Assembly (NCBI RefSeq): GCF_047511655.1
Contig: NC_133396.1
Coordinates: forward strand, 130,023,490 to 130,087,489
Length of the DNA stretch: 64,000 nucleotides
Direction: 5' to 3'
Origin: Castor canadensis
Lineage: Eukaryota; Chordata; Mammalia; Rodentia; Castoridae
Made by a program: the position numbers and the translations under genes. Below, in pieces: positions 1-11,170 of the stretch. Position 1 is the first letter of the stretch. Each line of letters begins with the position of its first letter. The notes beneath the pieces were generated by a model. The model ran no database searches. It was not told the DNA's origin and saw only the letters and a program-made list of their open reading frames with translations.

Positions 1-124
1 CAGCCCAAAGTACTTTGGGCTTCTTCAGTCTGACCCATGTGAATTTTTATTTATTTCATTAATTCATTCGTTCGTTTATTTTTAAAGGGAGACCATCTTT
101 ATTCTTCAAAGAGGCACTCTGATT

Positions 125-330
125 TACTTTTTTTTCTGTGTGGGACTGGGGTTTGAGCAAAAGCAGGCAGTCTATCTCAGTCCATTTTTTTTGCTCTGGT
201 TATTTTGGAGATGGGGGGGGCGTGTCTCATGAACTATTTGCCCTGGCTGGCCTCAAGTCAAGATTCTTCTGATCGCAACCTCTCAAGTAGCTAGGATTAC
301 AGGCGTAAGCCACTGATACCTGGCTCATTT
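125..330 (-). repeat. B1-ID composite SINE
   Basis: Reverse orientation: ID-like tail then 7SL-like body ending in the AGCTAGGATTACAGGC signature. The ID part is truncated. The linker AACCAGAGCAAAA marks the subfamily also seen at 3452, 11716, 18630 and 31625. Confidence 0.8.
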
Positions 331-379
331 ATTTACTTTTACAAGATCTCAAACAAAAATAAATCTGCACATAAGTAAA

Positions 380-470
380 ACTACTATGACAAAGTGGGTG
401 GATATACAGGTGTTCAATGGACCTTTCAATTTTGTGCACATTTGAAAATTTCATAATAAAAAGTTAGAGA
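380..470 (+). mobile_element. Old L1 3'-terminal fragment
   Basis: Matches the pattern GGTGTTCAATGG ... TTTCATAATAAAAAG, the same terminal motif that recurs near 40770 and 59550, typical of ancient mammalian L1 3' ends. Confidence 0.45.
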
Positions 471-1402
471 ATCAAAAACAAAGCTCCAAGAAGCCCAACC
501 CAACAGAAAGCCAAGGCTGAGAGGCTAAGGACTCGCCAAGGCACTTCGTCCGCTCCACGGACGAGCTGACCTCAGAACTCAGGGCTCCTGGAGCCAAGGC
601 TGGTGATCTGCCTGCATAGCCCTTTTGACCAGAGCCGTGGTTTGTTCATCTACAAATGGACACCGTATCACTCACTGAGTCTGGGTGATGTTTAGAAGAG
701 GTCATACGCACAAGAGCCTACCGAGCTACATCTACAGCCCGCTTCTACCCAGGGTCCTCCTCCTGTGTGCCAGGCCTGGGCCAGGCAACACATTTTGCCA
801 GAAGATGCTTCCTTTAACATGCCCCACGTGACCCGAAGATGTGATCCAAGATGCAAGGACTAACGGGGGAAGGAGTAAGTCACTATCACCAGTTTGACAT
901 ACTGTTGTCATTTCCTTACAGAGGGATCAAGGGAACCATTGTCACTCAGTATGGTTAGAATCTGCTCTTGTTCTCCTACTGCCCTTGGACATGCCACACT
1001 CACTAACAGAATCTTAGTGAGGATGAACACATTCTCAAAACCACAATCCTTCACATCTATTTCCCTATCTATTGCAAAGATGACAGGTTCTCTATGGCTC
1101 TGCCTATTAGGACAAGATAACACCTTGTTTTGAATGTGCGTGCTAGAAGCAGATACCCAAGTAATCCCACTATTATTCCACCTGACACCCAGGAACTAAG
1201 ATTTGTGACACCAGCAGAGCTTCGGAGGCCAATTGTGAAGTGTGAGGTACATAACACCTTATGGAAGACACCTCCACTTCCAGGAACTGAGATAAATAAG
1301 GAAAAGTAACACAGCCAGGAAAAGGGCCTCTGGCTCACAGCAGGATTAAGCTGTACTGGTGGATAATGTGACAGCCAGAAAAACATACATTCCCAAATTT
1401 CT

Positions 1403-1516
1403 TGTTTTTTTGAGACAGGGTCTCACTATGTACCCCAGGCTAGCCTGGAACTCAGGATCCTCCTGCCTCAGCCTCCTGAGTGCTGGGATTACAGGCATGT
1501 ATCACCGTGCCTGGCT
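1403..1516 (-). repeat. B1-like SINE
   Basis: Antisense 7SL-derived unit with GAGACAGGGTCTCACTATGT and GAGTGCTGGGATTACAGGC signatures. Confidence 0.85.
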
Positions 1517-1726
1517 CTTGGTCAAATTTCTTAACTCGCACAATTTTTTTTCTGTTTCCACTAACACCATCCAATTCGTGGGTGAATCATGTCACCATAA
1601 TTTTAGGTTAATGCACTTGCAGCAGACAGAAAGGAGAGTACTCTTCTCTCTCTACAGTGAAATAATGAGATCAAAGGTATTATATTTACTGGAATTAAGT
1701 GCCAGTGAAAAATGGGAAGATTTGGG

Positions 1727-2040
1727 CTGGGCAAGGTGGCTCAAGCCTATAATCCTAGTTACTTGGGAGGTGAAGATCAGGAGGATCTGCATTCGTGGCC
1801 AGCCTGAGCAGAAAGTTTGTGAGTCCCCCATCTCAACCAATAGCTGGACACAGTGGCACACGCTTGTCATCACAGCTACACAGGAAAGCACAAATAGGAG
1901 GATCTTGGTCCAAGCATAAAGGAAGATCCTATTTAAAATATAACCAACACAAGGGCTGGTAGACTGGCTCAAGTGCTAGGGCACACAACTAGCAAGCTTA
2001 AGGCCCTGAGCTCAAACCCCAGTACCACCAAAAACCAAAT
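1727..2040 (+). repeat. Trimeric SINE: B1-B1-ID
   Basis: First 7SL-like unit 1727-1840, second 1841-1915 with linker CTCAACCAATAGCTGG and motif GCACAAATAGGAGGAT, then an ID unit from 1953 with A and B boxes. One of five copies with the same architecture. Confidence 0.75.
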
Positions 2041-2388
2041 ATAATTGCAACAAGAGCATTTAGAACTTGAAGATAGTATGAAGATCAATTTTCTAAGGCT
2101 GCCACCTAAGCTCCACCACCACTCCGCAAGGTGGCTCAGGTCAGCAGCTACTGCTATGCCAGCAGGACTGGTGATCCAGATAGCTGAATTGGAACTGGAG
2201 GGAGGGCAAGGAAGGGAAAAGATGAGCCCCTCCACCATCTATACTCATACTGCATGCTTCTCCCTGCAGAAGGGCTCCGGATGTCAGCCAAAGGGTCCTG
2301 CACTGTCCTAGATATACCTCATCAGGTCTCCTGCTCAGATGCCTCCTTGCCTCTGGGATTAATCTTGCCTCGGGTCTTTGTTTTTTAC

Positions 2389-2537
2389 CTGGGTCCAACC
2401 TCAGCCGAAACCAGATCTCCAATGGCCAAAGCTATCAGATAGGAAGGGACGGGCTGGCGCATCTCAAAGAAGAATTTATTTGGACCTCTCTTCTCCCAGG
2501 TGGTTGCACTCATCACAGCTGTGAAGCCATCTGGGAC
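2389..2537 (-). CDS. RNPEP: RNPEP coding exon 3
   Basis: A 149-nt exon starting in phase 0 and ending with two bases (AG) of an Arg codon. Translation begins VPDGFTAVMSATTWEKRGPN and ends LVSAEVGPR, a clear match to aminopeptidase B residues after ALIE. Acceptor CCAG at 2541-2538; donor GTAAAA at 2388-2383. The segment YLIALAIGDL is part of the conserved M1 N-terminal domain. Continuous with exon 2 in frame. No stop or frameshift. Confidence 0.94.
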
Positions 2538-2707
2538 CTGGCAACAGAGAAAGTATAGGAAATTTTATCTGGACTCTAGTTTGAAGACCAGCAACCTGCA
2601 TGGCAAAAATAATGACCCAGCATACATCCTGAAGAACACAAAAGATTCAAAAGACTAAACCTTAGCTAAACTAATGGGATTTAGAAGGCTATTTAAATTT
2701 CTGTAGA

Positions 2708-2783
2708 TTGGGCTAGAAGATGTGGCTCAAGAGATAAAGCATCCTGAGTTCAAACTCCAGTACTGCCAAAAAAAAAAAAAAAA
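2708..2783 (+). repeat. ID-like SINE, internally deleted
   Basis: A box region GATGTGGCTCAAGAG is followed almost directly by TGAGTTCAAACTCCAGTACTGCC and an A tail. The segment normally between the boxes is mostly missing. Confidence 0.7.
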
Positions 2784-2904
2784 ATTCTGTAGATGGAAGA
2801 ATTGAAAAGAAAAAGAATCTTTCAGAGGTACCACTGGTTAGAGATAACTTACCAACTCAAATGTGAGCTGATTAATCTGAAATTATTATTGTTGTTTTGG
2901 TTTT

Positions 2905-3008
2905 TGGAGACAGGCTCTTACTAGGTAGCCCAGGCTAGCCCTGAACTCACAATCCTTGCCTCAGCCTACTGAGTGCTGGAATTACAGGTGTGCACCACCA
3001 TGCCCAGT
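2905..3008 (-). repeat. B1-like SINE
   Basis: Antisense 7SL-like unit, poly-T start and GGAATTACAGGTGTGCACC end. Lies in RNPEP intron 2, in sense with the gene. Confidence 0.85.
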
Positions 3009-3024
3009 TTGAATATATATATAT

Positions 3025-3240
3025 ATTTTGGTGGCACCAAACTTTGATCTCAGGGCCTCTCGCTTGCTAGGCAGGCACTCTACCACTTCAGCCACCCCTT
3101 TAGCCCTTTTTTGCTCTATTTTTCAGGTAGGGCCATGATCATGGATTTTTTTTGTCTGGGGTCAGCCTCTGACCATAATCTTGCTACCATGTAGCTAGAT
3201 TATAGATTGTGCCTGTACAATGGGTTTATTGATTGATATT
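3025..3240 (-). repeat. B1-ID composite SINE
   Basis: ID part at 3025-3107 in reverse, then a B1-like part whose sequence resembles the second monomer of the trimeric family. Confidence 0.7.
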
Positions 3241-3249
3241 GAGAAGGTT

Positions 3250-3450
3250 TTTTTTTTTTTTTTTTTTGGGTGGTATTGGGGTTTGAACTCAGGGCTTTGA
3301 CTTGTTAGGCAGGTGCTCTGCCACTTGAGCCACAGTCCAGTCTGGGCTTACTGACTGAGATGGATTCTTGCTAAATTTGCCTAGGCTGACGAACTGAGAG
3401 CCTCCAATCTCTGCCTCCCAGGTAGTTGGGACTGCAGGAGTGAGCTTTTT
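3250..3450 (-). repeat. B1-ID composite SINE
   Basis: Poly-T, reversed ID unit, then 7SL-like body. One of three composites in tandem array-like insertion from 3025 to 3655 inside RNPEP intron 2. Confidence 0.8.
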
Positions 3451-3451
3451 G

Positions 3452-3655
3452 GTGGGACTAGGGTTTGAATTCAGGCCTTTATACGTGCAAAGCAGGCACT
3501 CTACCACTTGAGATACACCTCCAGTCCATTTTGCTCTGGTTGTTATTTTTGGAGATGGAATCTCTCAAATCATTTCCTCTGCTGGCCTTGAACCCGGACC
3601 TCCCAACCTCAGCCTCCTAAGTAGCTATATAGGCATGAGCCACAGGTGCCTGGTT
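3452..3655 (-). repeat. B1-ID composite SINE
   Basis: Same structure; the linker (complement of 3517-3550) is the AACCAGAGCAAAATGGACTG subfamily type. Confidence 0.8.
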
Positions 3656-3703
3656 TGAAATTCTATTCATAATCCTAAAGGTACCTAACCTTAGTCTCCT
3701 TAC

Positions 3704-3844
3704 CTCAATAAGAGCTGAATATTTGCATTTCACTGCTGGAGTGTCGAAACAAGGGAAGAAGGCCCGGTTTAGGACAGCCTGACCCTGGGTATAGACAAAG
3801 GGCTTCTTCTTTCCTGCTGTCTGTTCTGGAGCCAACCAGCAAAC
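3704..3844 (-). CDS. RNPEP: RNPEP coding exon 2
   Basis: A 141-nt, phase 0-0 exon of 47 codons, reading VCWLAPEQTAGKKKPF at its start and KCKYSALIE at its end. It includes the PCFDTPAVK stretch of the M1 N-terminal domain. The acceptor is TTTAG at 3849-3845 and the donor GTAAGG at 3703-3698. Its length and both phases fit exon 1 and exon 3 exactly. A Cys stands where the human protein has Tyr in the KYKYS segment. Recent SINEs come within about 50 nt of the donor side (composite copy ending near 3653). Confidence 0.95.
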
Positions 3845-4304
3845 CTAAAAGAACAGAAGAATTTGGAACTGGCATGTCTCACATGAACTCAGTTCCACCA
3901 AAGAAAGGAACTGGCTGGTAGGGGAAAAATTCAGGTATCCTTAAAATCTTTCTGCTAGCAAGTTTGGCTCTGAGCAGAGAGTATTTTCCTATGTGAATTT
4001 AATCCGGCCTGGACTCCATGCCATGTATGAAGTCTCCTGCACAAGGCAGAGCCACCTCAAAAGGCCCATTTCCCATCATGTCCCATGGGCCATCTCAGGA
4101 GCCCCACACTTGGTTTCTGTCATTCTGTCCTCTTCCTGTGTCCTTCTCACTGTAGAAATTTCTCATCAAACACAAGCAATGAAACAACACATTTAGACTT
4201 GTGATAAGACACAGAAAAGCAGAACTGTCAAGGATAATATCATTCCTAAAATTTACCTTTTCATTTTACAGATACTGGCTATGATTCATTTTTCTTTCTC
4301 TCTT

Positions 4305-4424
4305 TTATGTTTGAGATGGGGGTCTCTTCCTATGTTGTCCAGACTGGGCTTAAACTCCTAGGCTCAAATGATTCTCCCACCTCAGCTTTCCAAGTGCCAG
4401 GACTACAGGTGTACACCACAGTGT
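4305..4424 (-). repeat. B1-like SINE
   Basis: Antisense 7SL-like unit in RNPEP intron 1; fairly diverged. Confidence 0.75.
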
Positions 4425-5969
4425 CTGTGGGCTTTATGAGTCTTAATTTTTTTTTGTCTATTAGCCCTTGAACTGAGAGCAAATCCAAATGCTTATAACA
4501 AACTTCATTTTTCCCCATAGCAAAAGGAGGTCCCGTACAACACAGATGTAACTGGGAAGGGAGGGACAGCAACACCTAATATCATTTAGAATTCAGAAAC
4601 GGATTCGGCTGTTCCAGGAAGGTTTCATAGGTGAAGCAGAACTTTCTGGTTAAGTCTTCAAAGGCAAGCATGAGTCAGATGGTTAGAAAGGAAAGGAGAA
4701 GCCATTCTCGAGATAAGCAATAGAAGGTGTAAAGGCATAAGTGGATGCCAGTTCTGGGAATTCACTGTGGACTTTGAATAGAGTGGTGGCAGGCAGGCCT
4801 GGCCAGGTATAAGGAAAGGATGTGAACACAGAGGCATTCAAGACTTGTTTTAAAGAAGCAAAGGAAGTCACATTGGATGCTGGGCTTTTCTTCCCTTGAG
4901 TTTTTGTCTGTGAGTGTGAAAATTTCAGTTAGTCTTCTAACAGAAGCAGGGAAATAACATCACAGTAGAAAAGCCACACTGCTATAGCCAGGTCATTGAG
5001 GTCAACACCAACAGTCAAAAATCATGTTGATAACTGCTACCATCTTAATACCATATTTTTACATGCACTTTCCCATGTTTTACCTCTTTTTTTCTTATTT
5101 ATATGCCTGGGCATGTAACTACAGTAAATGGATGTGGTTGTATGGGCAACCTGGCCTTGTGACTCACTTTAGTGGAAATGTACCTAATTCTTAACCATGA
5201 ACTTGGAGCTGGCTTATTGTGTGCATGTATGTGAATTTCTTCACACGTGATGTTGAGTGTTCTTTTACCTGCAAACTATTTTATAAATAGCTCCTTAAAA
5301 AAAAAAAAAGTTGATACAGGCAGCCTCAACATGACAGGATGAAAACAGCACCTTACCTCTGTGAGTTTCAGCTCCAAAACTGGTAATTCCAGTCTCATCA
5401 TGAGAAAACCATCAGACACATTTCAAAAGAGGGGTACCCTACAACATACCTGCCCATCACTTCTCCAAACTGCCAAGGTCATAAAAAACAAGGAAAGCTT
5501 GAGAAACTGTCACAGTCCCAAGTGAAACCTAAGGATACACACCAGCTAAGCATAATGTGGTGTTCTGAATGGGATCCAGAGACAGAAAATAGTATTAAGT
5601 AAAAACTAAGGAAATGTGCAAAACCTATGGACTGTGGTTAAAATAAGATACCAGCATCGGCTCATGAATTTTAAGAGACGAATCATACTAATGCAAAATG
5701 CTAACAGGGGAAACTGGAGGGCGTATATGGAGTTCCGTGCTATCTGCTCGATTTCTCTGTTAATCTGTTTTTTAAGAACGGTCTATTAATTTAAAAAATG
5801 AGTTGTCAATAAGAGGTAACACTCCTAAGAGTGCTCACTCTTAGTACACTATTAGGTACTTATAATAAAGACTCAATTTTGTCAAGCACCTAAACAAGTG
5901 CCTGGCATGACTTAATAAATATTGCCTGTCATCCACTCCACCAATATTCCTGATTCATTATCTTTGCTT

Positions 5970-6070
5970 GAAGCTTTTTACAGGGTCTTCCTATGTAGCC
6001 CAGTATGGCCTTGAATGTGTGATCCTCCAGAATGCTGAGATTACAGCAGTGTACCACTACACTCAGCTTT
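5970..6070 (-). repeat. B1-like SINE
   Basis: Antisense 7SL-like unit, diverged, in RNPEP intron 1. Confidence 0.7.
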
Positions 6071-6159
6071 GCTTTTCTTCTCTCTCTCTCTAATGATGTG
6101 AAGAAAATGGAATGAATAAGAACCTGGCAGTACATGCACCATAGAAAGTCTGAAGTCAG

Positions 6160-6255
6160 AGGCTGGGGGCATACCTCAAGTAGTAGAATGCTCACCTGGC
6201 AAGCACAAGGTCCTGAGTTCAAACCCCAGTACAGCCAAAAAATAAATAAAAAGGA
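6160..6255 (+). repeat. ID-like SINE
   Basis: tRNA-derived unit with CCTCAAGTAGTAGAATG and GAGTTCAAACCCCAGTAC, ending in an A/T-rich tail. Confidence 0.85.
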
Positions 6256-7510
6256 ATGGTAACAAAGAGGGGAAGGAATACATGCATGCCATTAACAAAG
6301 ACCTTCACAATGAAAGAACAATACAAAGTAAAGACCCCTGCCACTGGATCTTGAATGAAAGCTACTCAACTCTGCCATTTAATTTGAGATGCCACTTTTA
6401 GTAGACAAATTCAGGGAAGGTTTAATTTTTCCATTCACTCCATTTAATTTCTAGTTCCTGACAAAAAGCAGGAACTAAGAAATAGCACAGTCATTTACAG
6501 ACGTTAGGCTTCCCTCAAGGGCTCTGCCAGTCTTTGCCTTTGAGGCTAGTTTGGACCATGCGCTTTGGACTTTGGTTTTCCAAACAAGTTCTGTCAAAGA
6601 CAGAAGTATTCTTCGAGCCAGTTCTAAGAGCAAAGGGGAGCTGCCAGCCAGATAAACAAGATTCAATTGCCAGCAAGCACTTTTGAGATACTTGTCATCC
6701 ACCCTACCTGAGAAAAACTGGTAGCCACAGCTGAAGACCTCTTCATGGACTGACTGTCACAGATGAAGGTCACATAATGTCCCATCCTCTTATTTCCAAA
6801 AACTTACAATTTAAGAGTCAACCAACATTGAGAGAACCCACACCTCCCTCTTAACTTGGGGACCCTGGTGTCCCACTCCTGGGCTGTGAGCGGCTCCAGC
6901 CACCTGAGCTGGATTAGGTACAACACTGACTCAGAGTCAGGTTGCGAGAACACCCTAATTCCAGGTCTCACTTTTACTCAAATCTTTTGTTAGTCAAATC
7001 CAGGACTTCATAGGAGGAAACAAAAACAATGATCTAGGCTTCAGATTTGTTTTAGCTTGTGGACCTAGAAGGGCACACAGACTAAAGGGCTGAGTCAGCA
7101 TCCGGCTAATTAGCTAGCACGGTGCAGGGTGCCAGAAAGCAGAAGGAATGTCGCTGATAATCAGGGACGCAAGGTCCGCAAGTCCTGGGACAGCATGAAG
7201 TCGGGTGTATGGACGGTCCTCTGAACAGAGTGAGTGCGGTGAGAGGAAACGCGGGGTGGTCTGGCCAAGCCCCAAGCGGCCCGGGAGAGCGGGAAGGACG
7301 GAGCTCAGGTGGCCGGAGCGCTCGGAGCCCAGGCGCAGCCCGGGGTTACGAGGGACGCGCGGGGCAGGTCGAGGCGTGCACAAGGGGAGCAGGTGGGCAC
7401 TCCAGGGCTTCCTTCTTCCCGCTCTGGGGGAGGGGGGACAGGCGGAAGGGCGAGCAGGAAGCGCTGAGCGAGGCCTGCGGCCAGGGCTGGGCACAGGGAC
7501 GCGCACTCAC

Positions 7511-7939
7511 CCCGGGTCCCTCCCCGACGCGATAGCTGAGCACCAGCTGGAAGCGCTCCGAGGCCAGGCAGGGCTGCGGGAAGGCCACGTACAGAGCCTG
7601 GCCGTAGTGCGAGAAGGGCCGCGTGTGGAAGGGCACGGACTCCGCCGGCAACTCCTCCGAGCCGGGCCGCTCCCGTCGCAGGGTCACCGCCGTCACCTCG
7701 AGGCACGGGTGCGAGTCGAGCTGCAGCTCGGTGGCGCCTTCGGGCCGCAGGGAGCGTAGTTCCAGGACCGCCGTGCCGCTCAGCCCCCGGCTGCCCGGCC
7801 CCGGCCCCGGCGGTCCGAACTCGACCCGCAAGTCCAAGTGCAAGTGCAGTATCTCGAAGGCCCGGAACGTGGAGGCCGAGGCCACGTCCACCGCCTGTTC
7901 CGAGTGCAGCGGCCGTCGGGATGCACCGCCGCCCGCCAT
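7511..7939 (-). CDS. RNPEP: RNPEP coding exon 1
   Basis: Encodes residues 1-143, beginning MAGGGASRRPLHSEQAVDVA and ending SYRVGEGPG. It matches the N-terminal domain of aminopeptidase B almost throughout, including the PPGPGPGSRGLSGTAVL and SHYGQAL stretches. The start ATG (complement of 7937-7939) has G at -3 and G at +4, a strong initiation context, and no in-frame alternative is needed. The N-terminus is several residues shorter than the human protein before the shared RRPLHS motif. The exon ends at a GTGAGT donor (7510-7505) in phase 0. It is extremely GC-rich and lies in the promoter CpG island, which also creates long spurious open frames on the other strand. Confidence 0.95.
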
Positions 7940-8110
7940 GGCCCAGCTGCGCCGTTGCTCACCCGCTGGGAAAACCGGCTGGGGCCGCCGGGCCCGCGGG
8001 GAGGCCACGCCCCTCGACGACGCGCCATTGGAGGCCACGCCCCTGCGCGGGCCACGCCCCTCTCCGAAAACTCTGGGACGGACCACGCCCTTTCCCTCGA
8101 GCGCTACAGC
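7940..8110 (-). promoter_or_regulatory. RNPEP CpG-island promoter with repeated CACGCCC boxes
   Basis: GC- and CpG-rich DNA directly upstream of the RNPEP start. Four copies of CCACGCCC lie at 8005-8013, 8035-8043, 8052-8060 and 8083-8090, all in the same orientation. These are KLF/SP-type GT/GC boxes. One CCAAT box in inverted orientation (ATTGG, 8027-8031) sits between the first two. No TATA box is evident. The CpG-rich region extends through exon 1 to about 7200. The transcription start is not determinable from sequence. Confidence 0.75.
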
Positions 8111-8682
8111 TCCACTCCGCCAGCATCGCACAGGTAACTCGGCAGTTTGGACGAAGAGGACAACTTTGCCCAAATTGACCCTGAAGTGTCCCTGTGGGAC
8201 ACCCTTCCAGATTCCTCCCCTTCCACGCCCGCAGTCGCGTGTGGATCAAAGATCTTAACGTACGACCTGAAACATTGAAAAGTACCTCTGTAAAAAATAG
8301 GAAGATAGAATTATTTTCTGAATAGGACTCCAATTGTCTAGCACATAAGAGCAAGAATTGACAATGGGACTGCACAAAGTTAAAAGTTTCTACACATCAA
8401 AAGAATCAGGAGACAACCCACAGAATGGGGGAAAATCTTCGCCAGCTACCCAACAGATAAGGGATTAATATCCAGAATATACTAAGAGCTTAAAACACTA
8501 AACAGCAAAAGAACAAATAATTCAATTAATAAATGGGCAAATGAATAGACAGTTCTCAAAAGAACAAACAGATATGGCTATGAACAGATGTTTGACATTC
8601 TTAGCCACAAAGGAAAAGCAAATCAAAACTACCATGAGTTCCTATCTCACCCCAATCTTGGTTATCATCAAGAAAACAAGGA

Positions 8683-8775
8683 CTGGTGGAGTGGCTCAAG
8701 CGGTAAGAGTGCCTGCCTAGAAAGCCTGAGGCCCTGAGTTCAAACTCTAGTACTGCCAAAAAAAACCCCAAAACC
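8683..8775 (+). repeat. ID-like SINE nested in L1
   Basis: GTGGAGTGGCTCAAGCGGTA and GAGTTCAAACTCTAGTACTG with an A-rich tail. Confidence 0.9.
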
Positions 8776-8807
8776 CTGCTACAACTCAGTAGTTACCAGA
8801 CAACCCA

Positions 8808-9030
8808 AGCCAAGTGCCAGTGACTCACGCCTGTAATCCTACCTACTCAGGAGGCAGAGATTAGGAGAACTGAGGTTCGAAGTCAGCCATAGGCAAATAG
8901 TTTGGGAGAACCTATCTCGGAAATACCCAACACAAAAAAAGTTGGAGGAGTGGCTCAAGTGGTACAGCCTAGTTAAGTGCAAGGCCCTAAATACAAGCCC
9001 CAGTACACACACACACACACACACACACAA
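8808..9030 (+). repeat. B1-ID composite SINE nested in L1
   Basis: 7SL-like body with GACTCACGCCTGTAATCCTA, then ID-like unit ending in a CA microsatellite (9003-9029) grown from its tail. Confidence 0.85.
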
Positions 9031-9159
9031 AGCAGGTGAAAATGTATATGGGGGGGAGGCTCTTATCTTACACATGGTGGGAATATAAATTAGTGCAGCC
9101 ACTATGGAAATCAGTATGGAGAAAAATTTAGTTTTTCTCAAAAAACTAAAAATATGTAC

Positions 9160-9265
9160 AATTTTTTTTTGGCAGTACTAAGGCTTGAACACAGGGCCTC
9201 CCATTTGCTAAGCTTATCTAGGAAGGTGCTCTACCACCTGAGCCACCCCTCCAAAAACCTAAAAA
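9160..9265 (-). repeat. ID-like SINE nested in L1
   Basis: Poly-T, GGCAGTACTAAGGCTTGAAC and CACCTGAGCCACCCCTCCA. Confidence 0.85.
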
Positions 9266-10094
9266 AAGACTTACCGTATAACCCCACCATACCACTCTTA
9301 GGCATATATTCAAAGGAGTATAAATCAATATACAAGAGAGATACTGCATAGCCATGTTTATTGTGGCTCTCTTCACAATACCAAATGCAGAAACAGCAAG
9401 GTGCCCAACAACCAATGAATGATAAAGAAAATATGGTATGTATACACCATGGAATATTACTCAGCCATAAAGAAAAATTAAGCCATTTTCAGGAAAATGG
9501 ATGAAACTGGAGGTCATTATGCTGAAATAAGCCAAGCTCAAAAGGTCAAATGTCACTTGTTCTCTCTCATTTGTGGAACCTAAATTAAAACAATGATGAT
9601 GATAATGGGACATGAATGTACTTGGGAGGTTGTCTGGGTAATAAGGGGCAGGGAAAAGAAAAGGATACTGAGGGGTGAAAGAAGATGGAAGTACACTACA
9701 TACACACACACACACACACACATAGAGAGAGAGAGAGAGAGAGACAGCATAATGAAATCCACAGAGGGTTATCACAATGAAATTCTCTCACATTATCAAT
9801 GTATGATAATTCAAAAATAAAGTTAAAAATTTAAAAAAAGAGAGACAAAAGACAAAGAGAGGCCACATGAAGGCAAAGCAGACTCAAGGGATGCAGCCAA
9901 AGCAAGGAAGGCTGAGAGCCCCCAGGATCTGGAGAGGTGGGAGGACCCTCCCCAGGGACATCTTGACCTCCAGAACTGAGAGAAAAATTTCTGCTTTTTC
10001 AACCCCCCCTCCAAAAAAAATACTGAGGGGGAAAAAAACTGTCAACTTATAACTGTAATTAAATAAGGACAAACAGATGTCTTGCTTTTCTGTT

Positions 10095-10200
10095 TCATTT
10101 GTTGAGACAATGTCTGTGTAGCCTAGGCTGGCCTCAAACTATCCTCCTGTCTCCCCCACCCAAGTACTGAGATTACAGATGTGTGCCACCATACCCAGCT
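10095..10200 (-). repeat. B1-like SINE
   Basis: Antisense 7SL-like unit ending GATTACAGATGTGTGCCACC. Confidence 0.8.
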
Positions 10201-10514
10201 AAAGTAATTATGTAACAAAAACTGACAGTATTTACCATCAGTAGGTCCCACTAAGGAAATTTTAAAGGAATTTCCTCAAGAAAGAAAATTATCTCAGAAA
10301 AGTGAGATACGAAAAAGGAATGGTGGCAAGAAAAGAGGATGAATTTTAACTAACATTATATGAAACAATAGCAGAAATATAATGTTTGCATGAGGGAGTC
10401 ATGGTAAAACTAAGAGTAGACTAAGAGCCCATAACCAAAGAGGGGTGACTAAAATTAAGGTATTCTAAGCTTCTTGTACTGTTAGGTGGAGTAGACTGAG
10501 AGATAAATGTATCT

Positions 10515-10585
10515 GGTTTTTTTTGGTTGGGGATTGAAACCAGGGCCTTCCTTGTGCATGCCAGCCCTGTGCTATAACACTGAAT
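10515..10585 (-). repeat. ID-like SINE, partial
   Basis: Poly-T then GGGGATTGAAACCAGGGCCT; degenerate A-box end. Confidence 0.65.
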
Positions 10586-10829
10586 GTGAGATTTTTTTGT
10601 GTGCATATTAATATTTTAAAGGAAACAAGTTAAATGACAAGAATTGAATATATAACTCACAAAGCAATAAATGGGGAAAATGCGTAGTTAAAAAGTAACA
10701 ACCAACAACCCAAATTTGGGGAAAAAAAAAAAGAGCAGGACAGGATAGCAGTTAGCACAGGCTGGGGGAGCAGGAGTCGGGTATGGGTGAGGATCACAAC
10801 TACTAGTCAGGGTTCTAGCTCATATATTG

Positions 10830-11170
10830 GAGTATGATGCACTTAATAATATAGTCTCAAAATGTACGAAACAAAAATTAACAGAATTATGAGGGAGACT
10901 GGACAAATCCACCAACAAAGTGAGAGCCTTTACGCACCTCCTCTCAGTAATCAACAGAGCAGACTCAAGTTACTACACACAAAAGGTCTATGCAAAGCAT
11001 CCCAATTTTGACCTAATTGACACACACAAAAATTTGCACCTAACAACTAGAGAAAACACACTAATTTCAAAAAATACTTAGGACAGTTAAGTGAACTAAT
11101 CAGAGGCTGTGAACAAACCTTGATCAACAGCAGACAGAATATTCCTCTAACCACAACGCACTTACATTAG
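10830..11170 (+). mobile_element. Decayed L1 ORF2 fragment
   Basis: Contains the L1-like series GACTGGACAAATCCACCAAC, TTTTGACCTAATTGACAC and CAGCAGACAGAATATTCC in order; coding frames are destroyed. Confidence 0.55.

Larger units (their letters stand above)
1..7939 (-). other. RNPEP: RNPEP gene, 5' part (aminopeptidase B), runs off left edge
   Basis: Gene span from the start codon leftwards. Three coding exons are visible (7939-7511, 3844-3704, 2537-2389), together 719 nt or 239 codons plus 2 nt, of a protein that is about 650 residues in mammals. The zinc-binding HEXXH region and everything after residue 239 lie outside the window. All three exons join in frame with GT-AG introns. I looked for exon 4 (the segment starting SRVWAEP in relatives) between 1 and 2388 and did not see it, so that stretch is read as intron 3. 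Aminopeptidase B is an M1-family zinc exopeptidase that removes N-terminal Arg or Lys; it is cytosolic and secreted. The gene lies downstream of TIMM17A in the same orientation, as in human. Confidence 0.93.
8352..9840 (+). mobile_element. L1 3' end with three nested SINEs
   Basis: End of ORF2 and 3' region: AGTTAAAAGTTTCTACACATC, CCACAGAATGGGGGAAAATC, later GGTATGTATACACCATGGAA and GTGGAACCTAAATTAAAACA. Frames are broken. SINEs interrupt it at 8683-8775, 8808-9030 and 9160-9265. A CA/GA microsatellite lies at about 9703-9744. Its 5' truncated end is about 410 nt upstream of the RNPEP start. Confidence 0.85.

Noticed and set aside
1359-1919. Plus-strand frame of 186 codons
   Set aside because: Composed of an antisense B1 and a trimeric SINE; stop-poor antisense B1 sequence produces such frames.
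1-2388. Possible RNPEP exon 4
   Set aside because: Looked for the expected continuation after GPR on the minus strand and did not find it; treated as intron 3.
7205-8258. Several long plus-strand open frames (99-211 codons) opposite RNPEP exon 1
   Set aside because: They arise from CpG-island composition and lie antisense to a well-supported exon; the products are Arg/Gly/Pro-rich and match nothing.
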